From contig NW_008705569.1 in NCBI RefSeq assembly GCF_000186865.1, forward strand, positions 315,307 through 379,306: a stretch of 64,000 nucleotides of DNA, written 5' to 3'. Position 1 is the stretch's first letter; every line of letters starts with the position of its first letter. A program made the position numbers and the translations under genes. A model generated the notes under the pieces. It was not told the origin of the DNA and made no database searches. It saw only the letters and a list, made by a program, of their open reading frames with translations. The stretch comes from Aureococcus anophagefferens (lineage: Eukaryota; Sar; Pelagophyceae; Pelagomonadales; Pelagomonadaceae). This document shows positions 1 through 9,625 of the stretch, piece after piece.

Positions 1-2749
1 CGATGAGCTGGTAGGGCGACAGGCCCGCCTCGGCGCGCGCGCGCTCCGTCTGGCGCCGCTCGATGAGCTGGTAGGGCGACAGCCGCGGCTCGACGGAGCG
101 GTCCCGGACGCCCTCGAGCGCCTCGCGCTCCGCCGCGCGCTCGTGGAGCCGGCCGTCGCCCACGACGAGCCCCACGTTCCTGAAGAGCTTGAGGTGGTCG
201 CCCATGAGCTGGCCGCCGAGCTCGCCGAGCAGGCCGTCGTCGCCCGCGTCGCCGCCCGCGTCGCCCGCCGCGGCGTCGTCGGCGGCGTCGCGGTCCTCGC
301 GGTCCCGGTCGAAGCTCTCCTTGGCCTCGTCGAGCCCCGCGTGTCGCGCGCGCGACGCCGCGCGGCGGCCCGCGGCGACGAGGGTCCAGGAGTTGGCCAG
401 CGTCTCCTCGAGCTCCTCCTGCTCGAACCGGTCGGCCATGCGCGACAGGAACGAGACCTCGCCTTTTACCTTGACCTCGCGCTCCTGCTCGTGGCCCTGG
501 AACGACGCGAGCGCGCGCGCGCGCTCGAGTTCGGCGCGCGCCTCGTCGGCGGCCGCCCGGGCGTCGCGCGCCTCCTCCTCGAGCTCCGCGTCGCGCGTGA
601 GCACCGCGTCGTCAAAGAAATGCCGCGCGCGCGTCGCGGCGGCCCCGCGCCGCGCCGCGCAGGCCTCGCGCCCCGCGGCCACGAGCCCCCAGACGCCGAC
701 GGGCGCCGAGGGGAATTTCTCCGCCGTCTCCTGGAGCCGCGACGCCTCCTCCTCGAGCTCGTCCAGGAGCACGTGGAACTTGGTCTTCGCGTCGGCGTCG
801 AGCACGTCGAAGTGGGACCGCGACGTGCGCCGCAGCGCGCGCGTCTGCGCCTCGAAGGCGTCGAGGTCGACGTGGAACTTGGCCTTGGCCGCCTCGTCGT
901 GGATCTGCAGCCGCGTGCCGCTCGCGCGCCGGAGCCGCGCCTGGGCAGCACAAGAGTGATTCAACGTCGCTTCAACGTGAGTGTTCCGCGGCGCGCGCGT
1001 TACGGAAAACACATCCACGCTTCGAGACCGTTCCGAGAGATGATCGCTCGTCCAAAGATCAGCCGAAACGAGTGGAAAATGGCCGAGATCGGAGCCTTTG
1101 AAGTTGGGAATTTCGCTCTCTTGTGCTGCCCCGAGCCGCGCGGCCGTCTCCTGGAGCGCGGACAGCTCGACCTTGAACTTGGCCTTGGCGTCGTCCTGGT
1201 CGTCGTAGAGGTCGTGGTGCGACTCCTTGGCGCGCCGGAGCATGCCCGGCCGCGGCGGCGCCGCGCGCGCGACGGGCCCGCCGCCGCCGTCGCCGTCGAA
1301 CGTCGCGAGCGTCGCGCCGCGCGCCGGCTCCGCGCCGTCCTCGTCGATGCCCTCGAGGTCCCCGTGCGACCGCGGCGCGCGCGTCCGCGGGGGCGGCGGC
1401 CGCTGGGGCGTCGGCGACCGCAGCAGCGCGGGCTTCGTCGCCTCCTCGGGCTCGTCGTCGTCGTCGTCGTCCTCGTCGTCCTCCTCCGCGCGCCGCGACA
1501 GCGTCGCGCTGAGCCAGGACGCGTCGCGCTGCGCCGCGGCGTCCTTGGCCGCGTAGGACCCCCACGCGCGGTCCATCCGCGCGTCCTCCTCGGCGCGCCG
1601 CGCGGCCTCGGCCGCCTCCTCGCGCGCCTGGACCTCCGCCGCGTGGGCCTCGCGCTTCTCCTCCCTGAGCTCCTCCTCGGCCGCGAGGCACATGTCGTCG
1701 AACTTGAGCTTGCGCCGCCGGAGCATGCTCGCGCGGTTCGCCGCGGCCCGGTCCCGGCCGGCGGCGACGACGGCCCAGGACCGGTCCTCGCGCGGCGCCG
1801 CCGCGGCCTCGGCCGCCTCGCGCTCGCGGGCCCGGCGCTCGAGGCGCTGGTAGGGCGACAGCTGCTCCGCGGCGACGCGCGACGGCCGCGGCGGCGCCGC
1901 GGCGGGCGCGCCGCCGCGCGCGGCCGCGGCGCGCGCCGCGGCCTCGAGCTCGATGCGCTGGTAGGGCGACAGCGCCGCGGCGTCGCCGCGGTCCGGCGCC
2001 GCGTCGAGCGGCGGCGCGCGCGCGTCGGCCTCCTCGTCGGCCTCCTCGTCGGCCTCCTCGTCGGCGGCCGCGCGCTCGCCCGCCTCCTCGTGCCGCGTCA
2101 CGGCCTTCTTCAGGAACGAGATGTCCCGCCGCAGGTGCTCCTCCTGCGCCGCGGCCTCAGCGTCCTCCTGCGCGTCGGCCTCCTTCGCGTCCAGGATCCG
2201 CGCGAAGAGCGCGAGCGACGACTCGACGTGCGGCGCGAGCGGCCGCGACGCGTCGTGGGCTTCGACGAGGCGGTCGCGCTCGTCGTCGTACTCGTCGCTC
2301 CGCCGCGTCTCGCTCTCGGCCCTGGCCAGGGCGGCGACGCCGCCGGGGAGGGCCGCCTCGACGTCGAGGCGCTGCTGCGTGTCGCCGCGGCTCACGACGG
2401 ACGCGAGCCAGCTGAGCTCGGCCGTCGCGGCGTCCGCGACCGCGACCGCCGGCGCCAGCCCCGCGGCGCGCCGCGCCTCGGCGCGCCAGGCGCCGGGCTC
2501 GCGCAGGGCGCCGCCCGCCGCGTCGACGCCGCAGGCCTCGAGCAGCCGCCGCAGCGCGGCGCCGGACTCGCAGCACTCGGGAGGCACGCCGTCCAGCGAC
2601 AGCGGGCCCAGGGCCCGGCCGGAGCCCGCGACGAGGCCGGACACGACCACCGTGCCGTAGAAGGCGTCGCCGCGGGCCAGGAGCAGGACGTGGCTCCCGC
2701 AGGCGCTCCGCCGGCCCAGCCGCACGCACCGCGACCCGCCGTCGCCCAT
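1..2749 (-). CDS. Coiled-coil repeat protein, 3' end outside the window; one introner intron
   Basis: I do not recognise this protein. Reading starts at the ATG at 2749-2747, beginning [14 protein letters not shown]. Exon 1 is 2749-1142 (536 codons, phase 0). An introner occupies 1141-941, and coding resumes at 940 and runs off the window end. The join reads [13 protein letters not shown] in frame. After an N-terminal globular part of about 150 residues the protein is Glu/Arg/Ala-rich and helical. It carries a recurrent motif LSPYQ-(R/L)-(I/L)-E near 1965, 1855, 80 and 20, and paired motifs such as [12 protein letters not shown] and [12 protein letters not shown], so it looks like a degenerate long-period repeat protein, perhaps cytoskeletal or centriolar (inference). 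It is divergent to MTR4. Frame continuity and strand are well supported; function is unknown. Confidence 0.75.
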   Translation of the reverse strand, partial: MGDGGSRCVRLGRRSACGSHVLLLARGDAFYGTVVVSGLVAGSGRALGPLSLDGVPPECCESGAALRRLLEACGVDAAGGALREPGAWRAEARRAAGLAPAVAVADAATAELSWLASVVSRGDTQQRLDVEAALPGGVAALARAESETRRSDEYDDERDRLVEAHDASRPLAPHVESSLALFARILDAKEADAQEDAEAAAQEEHLRRDISFLKKAVTRHEEAGERAAADEEADEEADEEADARAPPLDAAPDRGDAAALSPYQRIELEAAARAAAARGGAPAAAPPRPSRVAAEQLSPYQRLERRAREREAAEAAAAPREDRSWAVVAAGRDRAAANRASMLRRRKLKFDDMCLAAEEELREEKREAHAAEVQAREEAAEAARRAEEDARMDRAWGSYAAKDAAAQRDASWLSATLSRRAEEDDEDDDDDDEPEEATKPALLRSPTPQRPPPPRTRAPRSHGDLEGIDEDGAEPARGATLATFDGDGGGGPVARAAPPRPGMLRRAKESHHDLYDDQDDAKAKFKVELSALQETAARLGAAQESEIPNFKGSDLGHFPLVSADLWTSDHLSERSRSVDVFSVTRAPRNTHVEATLNHSCAAQARLRRASGTRLQIHDEAAKAKFHVDLDAFEAQTRALRRTSRSHFDVLDADAKTKFHVLLDELEEEASRLQETAEKFPSAPVGVWGLVAAGREACAARRGAAATRARHFFDDAVLTRDAELEEEARDARAAADEARAELERARALASFQGHEQEREVKVKGEVSFLSRMADRFEQEELEETLANSWTLVAAGRRAASRARHAGLDEAKESFDRDREDRDAADDAAAGDAGGDAGDDGLLGELGGQLMGDHLKLFRNVGLVVGDGRLHERAAEREALEGVRDRSVEPRLSPYQLIERRQTERARAEAGLSPYQLI
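941..1141 (-). mobile_element. Introner element 1 (GC-AG intron), in the coiled-coil gene
   Basis: This 201-nt intron consists of one copy of an 8-bp target duplication plus a 193-bp element (941-1133). The duplication reads GCGCGGCT in transcript sense and lies at 1134-1141 and 933-940. The donor is the GC of the first duplicate and the acceptor is the CCCAG end of the element. The terminal inverted repeats contain GGGCAGCACAAGAG. There is no open reading frame of its own. In transcript sense the body is in orientation B, with the GCGAAATTC end on the donor side. Flanking coding frames join exactly at phase 0. Confidence 0.9.
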
Positions 2750-3124
2750 GGCGCCGCCGGCGACGACGCGCGCGGCGCCGCCCGCCGCGCCGGGAGCCAA
2801 GGTCCGCCGGACGCGGCCGAGTCCGCCGAACCCAGCCGACCGGCCCGGAACCGGCCGTCCCGGCGCCGCCTGCGACGACGGCAGAGGCCCTGCTCAGCGC
2901 TCGGGGCGCTCTCCGGGGCTGTAGAGTATCATCATGGTGAAACACATTGCATTTTGTATATCCGGGCGGAGTGCATCTTGAAGTGGATGCACTCTCGTTG
3001 CCTCCCTATCGGGCGACGAGCTGGGCCTGTGCTTGTTCGCGAAGCACGAGGTGAGGGCATACATATCGCTCGAACAAGTCGCAGCAGCAGGGCACAAGGC
3101 GCGCAGCGCTGCACCGCCGCAGCC
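2750..3124. promoter_or_regulatory. Divergent intergenic promoter region, coiled-coil gene / MTR4
   Basis: These 375 bases separate two divergent start codons (2749 minus, 3125 plus) and should hold both promoters and 5' UTRs. The centre (about 2925-3080) is clearly AT-richer than the surrounding coding DNA and includes an ATTTTGTATAT stretch near 2951 that could act as a TATA-like element (inference). A perfect 9-bp inverted repeat lies inside it. No coding sequence is supported here. Confidence 0.55.
2969..2994. repeat. Perfect inverted repeat in the divergent promoter
   Basis: GAGTGCATC at 2969-2977 is followed by an 8-nt spacer and its exact reverse complement GATGCACTC at 2986-2994. It lies between two divergent genes, about 130 bp upstream of the MTR4 start. 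It could be a dimeric factor binding site or a 5' UTR hairpin; neither is demonstrated. Confidence 0.6.
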
Positions 3125-6100
3125 ATGGACGTCGACGAGCTCTTCGACGGCTTCGACGGCGGCACGAAGCGGGCCGCGCCGCCGGCGACGAGCGCGCCGG
3201 CGAAGCGCGCGCGCGAGGAGGAGGACGACGACGACGCGGCCGCCGCGGCGGCGCCGCCGGCGCGCAAGGTCGGCGTGCGCGTCACGTCGGCGCAGAAGGA
3301 GAGCAGCAACGGCAAGAACATGACGACGTTCTCCGTCTACCCCGAGGACTACGAGGCGCCCGCGGCGGACGCGGGCGCGGCGGCGAAGCCGCCGGCGAAG
3401 ACGTACGCGTTCCCGCTCGACGGGTTCCAGGCCAAGGCCGTCGAGTGCATCGACCGCGACGAGAGCGTGCTCGTGTCGGCCCACACGTCCGCGGGCAAGA
3501 CGGTCTGCGCCGAGTACGCGATCGCGAAGTCGCTCCGCGACGGCCAGCGCGTCATCTACACGTCGCCGATCAAGGCGCTGAGCAACCAGAAGTTCCGCGA
3601 CCTCCAGGAGGAGTTCCAGGACGTCGGCCTCATGACGGGCGACATCACGATCAACCCGAGCGCCAAGTGCCTCGTGATGACGACGGAGATTTTGCGGTCG
3701 ATGCTCTACCGCGGGTCCGAGGTCATGCGCGAGGTCAAGTGGGTCGTCTACGACGAGATCCACTACATGCGCGACAAGGAGCGCGGCGTCGTCTGGGAGG
3801 AGAGCATCATCCTGCTGCCCCACTCCGTGCGCTTCGTCTTCCTGTCGGCGACGATCCCGAACAGCGTGCAGTTCGCGTCGTGGATCGCCGTCACGCACCG
3901 CCAGCCGTGCCACGTCGTCTACACGGACTACCGGCCGACGCCCCTGGTCCACTACGTCTTCGCCGCGGGCGGCGAGGGCCTGCACCTCGTCGTCGACGAG
4001 AAGGGCGCCTTCAAGGAGGCGAACTTCGAAAAGGCGATGGCGCAGCTCACCGCGGGCGACGACCCGTCCGCGCCCAAGTCCGCGCAGTCCGGCCCGGCGA
4101 AGAAGAAGCGCGGCGGCAACAGCAAGCAGCAGGACGACGACCTGAAGCGCATCATCGGCCTCATCGTCGAGAAGGACATGGCGCCGGCGATCATCTTCGC
4201 GTTCTCCAAGAACCAGTGCGAGGCGAACGCCGTCGCGATGAAGAAGATGGACTTCAACACGGACGAGGAGCGCGACGTCGTCGACGCCGTCTACGGGTCG
4301 GCCATGGAGAGCCTGAGCGAGGAGGACCGGGGCCTGCCGCAGGTGAAGACGCTGCTCCCGCTGCTCAAGCGCGGCGTCGGCATCCACCACGGCGGCCTGC
4401 TGCCCATCGTCAAGGAGGTCGTCGAGATCCTATTCCAGGAGGGCCTGCTGAAGATCTTGTTCGCCACGGAGACCTTCGCCATCGGCATCAACATGCCCGC
4501 GAAGACCGTCGTCTTCACGGAGACGCGGAAGTTCGACGGCAAGGACTTCCGGTGGCTCACAGGGCAGGAAAAGGGTGATTCAACGTCGCTTCAACGTGAG
4601 TGTTCCGCGCGCGCGCGTTTCGGAAACAGCACCCACGCTTCGAGACCGTTCCGAGAGATGATCGCTCGTCCAAAAATCAGCCGAAACGAGCGGAAACCGG
4701 CCGAGCTAGGAGCCTTTGAAGTTGGGAATTTCGCACTCTTGTCCTGCCCAGGTGGCTCAGCGCGGGCGAGTACATCCAGATGAGCGGCCGCGCGGGGCGG
4801 CGCGGCAAGGACGACAAGGGCACGGTGATCCAGATTTTGGACGAGAAGATGGAGCCCCAGGTCGCCAAGGACATCTTGTACGGCGGCGCGGACGCGCTCG
4901 ACTCGAGTTACCACGTGACCTACAACATGCTGCTGAACCTGCTGCGCGTCGAGGGCGCGGACCCGGACTACCTCGTGCGGTCGTCCTTCCACCAGTACCA
5001 GCAGGAGGCCGACGCGCCCCAGATCCTCGAGCGGGCCGCGGCCGCGCAGGCCGGCGCCGACGCGCAGAGCTTCGACGACGCCGCGGACGTCGCGCGGACG
5101 AGGAAGCACGTCGACGTCGCCGCGGCCCTCGCGGCGACGCGGCGGCGGGCCCTCGTGCTCGCGCGCAAGCCCAAGCACTGCCTCCAGTGGCTCCAGCCGG
5201 GCCGCGTCGCCGCGGTCGTCGCGCCGGCGGGCTGGCTCCCGACGGCGGCCGCGTCCGCGGAGCCGCGCGCGGCGGACTTCGGCCTGGGCGTCGTCGTGCG
5301 CCACCGGCCGTCGCGCGACGGCGAGGCCTTCGCGTCCGAGGCCGACGGCGTCGCCTGCGGCGCGCTCGCGGCGACGCAGGAGTGCCTCGAGACGCGGCCG
5401 TCGCACGTCGCCGAGGTCCTCGTGCGCTGCGCGGCCGACGCGCCCCTCGAGGCGCCGGCGCCGCGCGGCGACGGGCCCGACGAGGGGCGCGTGGTCGTCG
5501 TGCCGCTCGTGGCCCTCGCGAGCCTCAGCGCGATCCGCGTCTACATGCCCCAGGACCTCCGGAAGCCGCAGGAGCGCGCGAAGCTGCGGACGTCGGTCGT
5601 CGAGGTCGAGAAGCGCTTCGGGGGCGACGGCGGGGAGCCCCTGCCGACGCTGCGCGACGACGACGACCTCAAGCTCGCCGCGCGGGAGCCCGAGTACGCC
5701 GCCGTCGCGGCGCAGGAGCGCGCGCTCGTCGCGGAGCTCGCGGCGCACCCGCCGGGCGCCACGGTGCCCGTCGACGCCTTCGCGGCGCGCCAGGCCCTCG
5801 TCGACGAGGCGCGGGCCCTGCGCAAGGCCGCCGCGGAGGCGCAGGAGCTCGTGCTCCGCGACGACCTCCGGCGCATGCGCAAGGTCCTGAAGCGGCTGGG
5901 CCACGTGTCGCTCGACGCCGTCATCGCCCTCAAGGGCCGCGCGGCCTGCGAGCTCAACACGGCCGACGAGCTCGTCATCGCCGAGCTCCTGCTCGACGGC
6001 GTCTTCGGCGACCTCGAGCCGCCGGTCATCGCCGCGCTCCTGTCCTGCATGGTCTTCGGCGAGAAGCGCAAGGGCGACGCGGGGCCGCCCAACGTCCGCA

Positions 6101-6453
6101 AGCAGCTTTTAGCGCCCTTCGCCAAGCTCCAGGCCGCGGCGAAGCTCGTGGGCAAGGCCATGCACGACGCGAAGATCGCCGTCGACGTCGACGAGTACGT
6201 CGACAAGTTCAACCCGGACATGATGGAGCTCCTCTTCGAGTGGGCCAACGGCGCCAAGTTCGTCGACGTCATGAAGGTCACGGACGCCTTCGAGGGCACG
6301 GTGATCCGCGTCATCCGCCGCCTCGACGAGCTCCTCCGCCAGCTCGCGTCCGCGGCGTTCGCGATCGGCGCCTTCGAGCTCAAGGGCAAGTTCGAGGACG
6401 CGTCCGCGGCCATCAAGCGCGACATCGTCTTCGCCGCGAGCCTGTACCTCTAA
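3125..6453 (+). CDS. MTR4: ATP-dependent RNA helicase MTR4 (nuclear exosome cofactor)
   Basis: MTR4 (SKIV2L2/MTREX) is the Ski2-like 3'-5' helicase that feeds RNA into the nuclear exosome. Exons are 3125-4551 and 4752-6453, giving 1042 residues, close to the family size. Visible motifs are Walker A AHTSAGKT near residue 120, the DEIH box near 210, SATIPN near 242, and the conserved block [21 protein letters not shown], whose codons are rebuilt exactly when the introner at 4552-4751 is removed (CG/G, phase 2). The C-terminal part has the helical DSHCT-like region ending at TAA 6451-6453. The N-terminus is short and acidic ([10 protein letters not shown]). The much longer open frame starting at 143 is a chance read-through of antisense coding DNA, so I chose the ATG at 3125. 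Confidence 0.95.
4552..4751 (+). mobile_element. Introner element 2 (GT-AG intron), in MTR4
   Basis: This 200-nt intron has target duplications GTGGCTCA at 4552-4559 and 4752-4759 and an element at 4560-4751. The donor GT is the start of the left duplicate; the acceptor is the TIR end CTGCCCAG. The left terminus is CAGGGCAGGA and the right terminus TCCTGCCCAG, an inverted repeat apart from position 2. The body is in orientation A (GATTCAACGTCGC on the donor side), opposite to most other copies here relative to transcription. Confidence 0.95.
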
Positions 6454-6476
6454 GTTAGGAGGGTGCGCGCACGGCC

Positions 6477-7160
6477 CTACTTGGAGAGGAACTTCTCCTG
6501 CTCGCCGTCGCACGCGTCGCTGAGCGAGTCCATCTCGCAGGCCGTGAAGGTCGCCATGCGCGCGCCGCCGGGGTAGGACACGGCCTTGAGCCCCTCGAAG
6601 ACGAGGCTCCCGAGGTCGCCCTTGGAGTCGGGGATCACCGCGACGAACTCGAAGGCGACGTCCGTCGAGCCGGGCGGCACTTTCGGGATCATCGCGAACT
6701 GGCCCGCGTCGCTGCGGAAGTCGGGGTTGTTGGCGATGGCGCTGTCGCCCGTCGCCGTCTTGACGTAGCCGTAGACGGCGGCGTCCTTGACGTCCTTCTT
6801 GCTCTTCGACGACGCCGTCGCGGTGACGGCGACGCACTTGGGGAGCAGCCCCGCCGCGACCTTCTCGCCCGGGGGCTTCAGCGGCCGCCCGGCGCAGATC
6901 TCGCCGACCTTCTTGTTCGTGTCCTCGTATCGCATGTTCGTCAGCTCGATGGTCTCGGGGCCGAAGGCCAGGGACGCCAGCGGCGACAGGGACAGGGAGA
7001 GCGCCGCCGTGGCGAGGGTCGTCGACAGCTTCTTCGCGACGGCGACGTCGTTCCGCGCCGGCGCGCGTCGCATCGACGGCTTCAGCGCCGCGGCGGTGGC
7101 GAGGCAGGCCAGCGCGACGGCCAGGCGTGTTGTCGCAGAGCGCCGCGCCATCAGCACCAT
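6477..7160 (-). CDS. Probable thylakoid-lumen protein with bipartite plastid leader
   Basis: The product is about 227 residues from the ATG at 7160 (alternatives at 7151 and, with a longer leader, 7214). I chose 7160 because it puts the hydrophobic signal RLAVALACLATAAA directly at the N-terminus. A basic, Ser-rich transit segment follows, then a second hydrophobic stretch (TLATAALSLSLSPLASLAFG) ending in a lumenal-type cleavage site. This ER-signal plus transit plus lumenal-signal layout is typical of secondary red plastids. The mature part begins FGPETIELTN. It has one C near the middle and one near the C-terminus, and I cannot assign it to a named family; a photosystem-associated or lumenal protein is likely. 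It is convergent with MTR4 (24 bp between stops) and divergent to CWC22. Confidence 0.75.
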   Translation of the reverse strand: MVLMARRSATTRLAVALACLATAAALKPSMRRAPARNDVAVAKKLSTTLATAALSLSLSPLASLAFGPETIELTNMRYEDTNKKVGEICAGRPLKPPGEKVAAGLLPKCVAVTATASSKSKKDVKDAAVYGYVKTATGDSAIANNPDFRSDAGQFAMIPKVPPGSTDVAFEFVAVIPDSKGDLGSLVFEGLKAVSYPGGARMATFTACEMDSLSDACDGEQEKFLSK

Positions 7161-7349
7161 CGTGACGCAGAGCAGATCGGTGCCTCGGCCGGCTCGGCTC
7201 GAGCGGCTCGCCACAGCCGTCGTCGCTGTCCAGGTCGCAGCCGCGCCCGACGACGCCCGCGCCGACGCGAGTTCGACAAGCAGCTGCGCCCGCGCCGCTC
7301 ATCAATCACCGCAGGCGCCCGCCGCCGCCGCGCCGCCGCCGCCGCGGCC
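7161..7349. promoter_or_regulatory. Bidirectional promoter, lumenal protein / CWC22
   Basis: These 189 bases lie between two divergent start codons. The sequence just upstream of the CWC22 ATG is a GCC/CCG-rich run. No TATA-like motif stands out. Confidence 0.4.
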
Positions 7350-9464
7350 ATGGGCGAGGAGCAGGCCCGGGGCGCGTCGCCGCCGGCGCCCAAGCGCGCG
7401 CGCCTGGAGCCCGGCGAGCGGGCCGACGCCGGCGGGGCCGACGTCGTCGCCCAGCAGCAAGCCGAGAACAAGGCGTCGGGCCGCACGGGCGGCATCTACG
7501 TCCCTCCCTTCAAGATCGCGGCGCTCCGCAAACAGACGGCGGGCCTCGACGCGTCGAGCCGCGAGTTCCAGAAGCTCAGCTGGGAGTCGCTGCGCAAGGG
7601 CATCAACGGCCACGTGAACAAGGTGAACGTGTCGAACATCCGGTCCATCGTGCCCGAGCTCCTCGAGCTGAACCTCGTCCGCGGCCGGGGGCTGTTGTGC
7701 CGCGCGCTGATGAAGGCGCAGCTCGCGTCCCCCGGCTTCACGCACATCTACGCGGCGCTCGCGGCCGTGCTGAACACGAAGCTCCCCGAGAACGGCGAAT
7801 TATTACTAAAACGCGTCGTCGTCGGCTTCCGCCGCGCGTACAAGCGGCGCGATAAAGTGGTGGCGACGGCGTTCGCAAAGTTCCTCGGCCACCTCGTGAA
7901 CCACCAGATCGCCCACGAGCTCGTGGCGCTCCAGCTGCTGACCGTGCTTTTGGACGAGCCGACGGACGACTCCGTGGAGATCGCCGTGAACTTCACGAAG
8001 GAGGTCGGCCAGCTTTTAGACCAGGTGTCGCCCGCGGGGCTGCTCGCCGTCTTCGAGCGGTTCCGCGGCATCTTGCACGAGGGCGCCATCGACAAGCGCG
8101 TCCAGTACACCATCGAGGGCTTGTTCGCGCTGCGGAAGACGGGCTTCCTCGAGTACCCCGCGGTGCCCGAGGAGCTGGACCTGGTCGAGCGCGAGGACCA
8201 GATCACGTTCGAACTGTCGCTCGACGACAAGATCGACAAGGAGGACCTGCTCGACGTCTTCCGCGTCGACGACGACTTCGAGGCCCACGAGGCGGCCTGG
8301 GCCGACATCAAGCGCGAGATCCTCGGCGACGACGAGTCCGGCAGCGACGACGACGACGAGGAGGATGATGATGATGGTGCTGAGCCCACAGCCGCAACAC
8401 CCGCGGTCGGCGGGCCCATCCAGGACCTGACGGAGACGGACCTCGTGAACCTGCGGCGGACCATCTACCTGACGATCATGTCGAGCGTGGGCTTCGAGGA
8501 GTGCGCGCACAAGCTCATGAAGCTCGACATCCGGCCGGGCCTCGAGATGGAGCTCTGCAACATGCTCATCGAGTGCTGCAGCCAGGAGCGGACTTATTTG
8601 CGCTACTACGGCCTGCTGGGCCAGCGCTTCTGCGTGACGACGCGGGTCTGGCAGGACGCCTTCGACAAGGCCTTCGAGGAGCAGTACGCGATGATCCACC
8701 GGCTGGAGACGAACAAGCTCCGGAACGTCGCGAAATTCTTCGCGCACCTGCTCCACACGGACTCGCTGCCCTGGACCTGCCTCGAGTACGTGAGGCTCAA
8801 CGAGGAGGAGACGACGAGCTCGAGCCGCATCTTCATCAAGATCCTCATGCAGGACCTCGCGGAGAATTTGGGGCTGCCGACGCTCCGCGACCGCTTCGAC
8901 GACCAGTACGAGGCGGGGCCGGAAACGAGTGATTCAAGTTCGCTTCAACATGAGCGTTCCGCGCGCGCGCGTTCCGGAAACAGCATCCACGCGTCGAGAG
9001 CGCTCCGAGAGATGATCGTTCGTCCAAAAACGAGAGTGGAAACCGACCGAGATAGGAGCCTCCAAAGTTGGACATTTCGCACTCTTTTCCTGCCCAGGTA
9101 CATGCGCGACGTCTTCGCGGGCCTCTTCCCGCGCGAGAACCCGCGGGACACGCGCTTCTCCATCAACTTCTTCACGTCCATCGGCCTCGGCGGCCTCACG
9201 GACGCGCTCCGGAAGCACCTCAAGGACGCGCCGAAGCTCGTCATGCAGCAGCAGATGGCCGCGGCCAAGGCCGCCATGGCCGACGACGACGGCTCCGACT
9301 CCGACTCCGACTCGTCGTCGTCGTCGTCGTCGTCCTCGGGCTCGTCGTCGTCGTCCTCCTCGTCGTCGTCCTCGGGCTCGTCGTCGAGCTCGTCGAGCTC
9401 GTCCTCGTCGAGCTCGTCCTCGTCGTCGTCGAGCTCGTCCTCGAGCGACAGCGGCAAGAAATAA
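7350..9464 (+). CDS. CWC22: Pre-mRNA-splicing factor CWC22 (exon-junction complex loading)
   Basis: CWC22 is the spliceosomal scaffold that recruits eIF4A3 for exon-junction complex assembly. Exons 7350-8905 and 9098-9464 give 640 residues. The protein shows the family start (GGIYVPPFKIAALRK near residue 47), a MIF4G domain to about residue 240, an acidic linker (near 330-350), an MA3 domain (LRRTIYLTIMSSVGFEECAHKL near 370) and the signature RFSINFFTSIGLGGLTD after the intron. Removing the introner at 8906-9097 rebuilds RFDDQYMRDVFAGLF (CA/G, phase 2). The tail, normally Arg/Ser-rich, is a nearly pure Ser/Asp/Gly run encoded by TCG repeats. It is convergent with the RING gene. An intron generated by a transposon inside a spliceosome gene is a notable coincidence, not evidence of regulation. 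Confidence 0.94.
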   Translation: MGEEQARGASPPAPKRARLEPGERADAGGADVVAQQQAENKASGRTGGIYVPPFKIAALRKQTAGLDASSREFQKLSWESLRKGINGHVNKVNVSNIRSIVPELLELNLVRGRGLLCRALMKAQLASPGFTHIYAALAAVLNTKLPENGELLLKRVVVGFRRAYKRRDKVVATAFAKFLGHLVNHQIAHELVALQLLTVLLDEPTDDSVEIAVNFTKEVGQLLDQVSPAGLLAVFERFRGILHEGAIDKRVQYTIEGLFALRKTGFLEYPAVPEELDLVEREDQITFELSLDDKIDKEDLLDVFRVDDDFEAHEAAWADIKREILGDDESGSDDDDEEDDDDGAEPTAATPAVGGPIQDLTETDLVNLRRTIYLTIMSSVGFEECAHKLMKLDIRPGLEMELCNMLIECCSQERTYLRYYGLLGQRFCVTTRVWQDAFDKAFEEQYAMIHRLETNKLRNVAKFFAHLLHTDSLPWTCLEYVRLNEEETTSSSRIFIKILMQDLAENLGLPTLRDRFDDQYEAGPETSDSSSLQHERSARARSGNSIHASRALREMIVRPKTRVETDRDRSLQSWTFRTLFLPRYMRDVFAGLFPRENPRDTRFSINFFTSIGLGGLTDALRKHLKDAPKLVMQQQMAAAKAAMADDDGSDSDSDSSSSSSSSSGSSSSSSSSSSSGSSSSSSSSSSSSSSSSSSSSSSSDSGKK
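8906..9097 (+). mobile_element. Introner element 3 (GT-AG), diverged, in CWC22
   Basis: This 192-nt intron is in orientation A with the element at 8914-9097. The target duplication has decayed: GTACGAGG at 8906-8913 against GTACATGC at 9098-9105, with only the first four bases shared. The donor-side terminus is CGGGGCCGG; the acceptor side is the standard CCTGCCCAG. The body has more substitutions than the other copies (for example GATCGTTCG for GATCGCTCG), so it looks older. Confidence 0.9.
9286..9456 (+). repeat. Ser-coding microsatellite in the CWC22 C-terminus
   Basis: Low-complexity (TCG/TCC/AGC)n sequence encodes about 50 Ser residues interrupted by a few Gly and Asp. It stays in frame to the stop and replaces the usual RS-type tail. 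Because TCG repeats read as Arg-, Asp- or Glu-rich runs in other frames, it produces several long spurious open frames on both strands. Confidence 0.85.
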
Positions 9465-9625
9465 TCCTCTCCGGCGGCTGCTCGTATCGCGCGTCGGGCC
9501 CGGGGGATGGGGGGCGCGGCGGGCGGCTCTCGCCGGCGGCGCGTTCGCCGTCGCTCGGCGCCCGGGACGCCGCGCCCGGGACCGCCGCGGTCGATCTCGG
9601 AGGCAAAATGAATTAGGCGCCGCGG

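Noticed and set aside
143..4783. Single 1546-residue plus-strand open frame.
   Set aside because: Its first half is antisense to the coiled-coil gene and it reads through two introners. Only the part from 3125 to 4551 is the real MTR4 exon.
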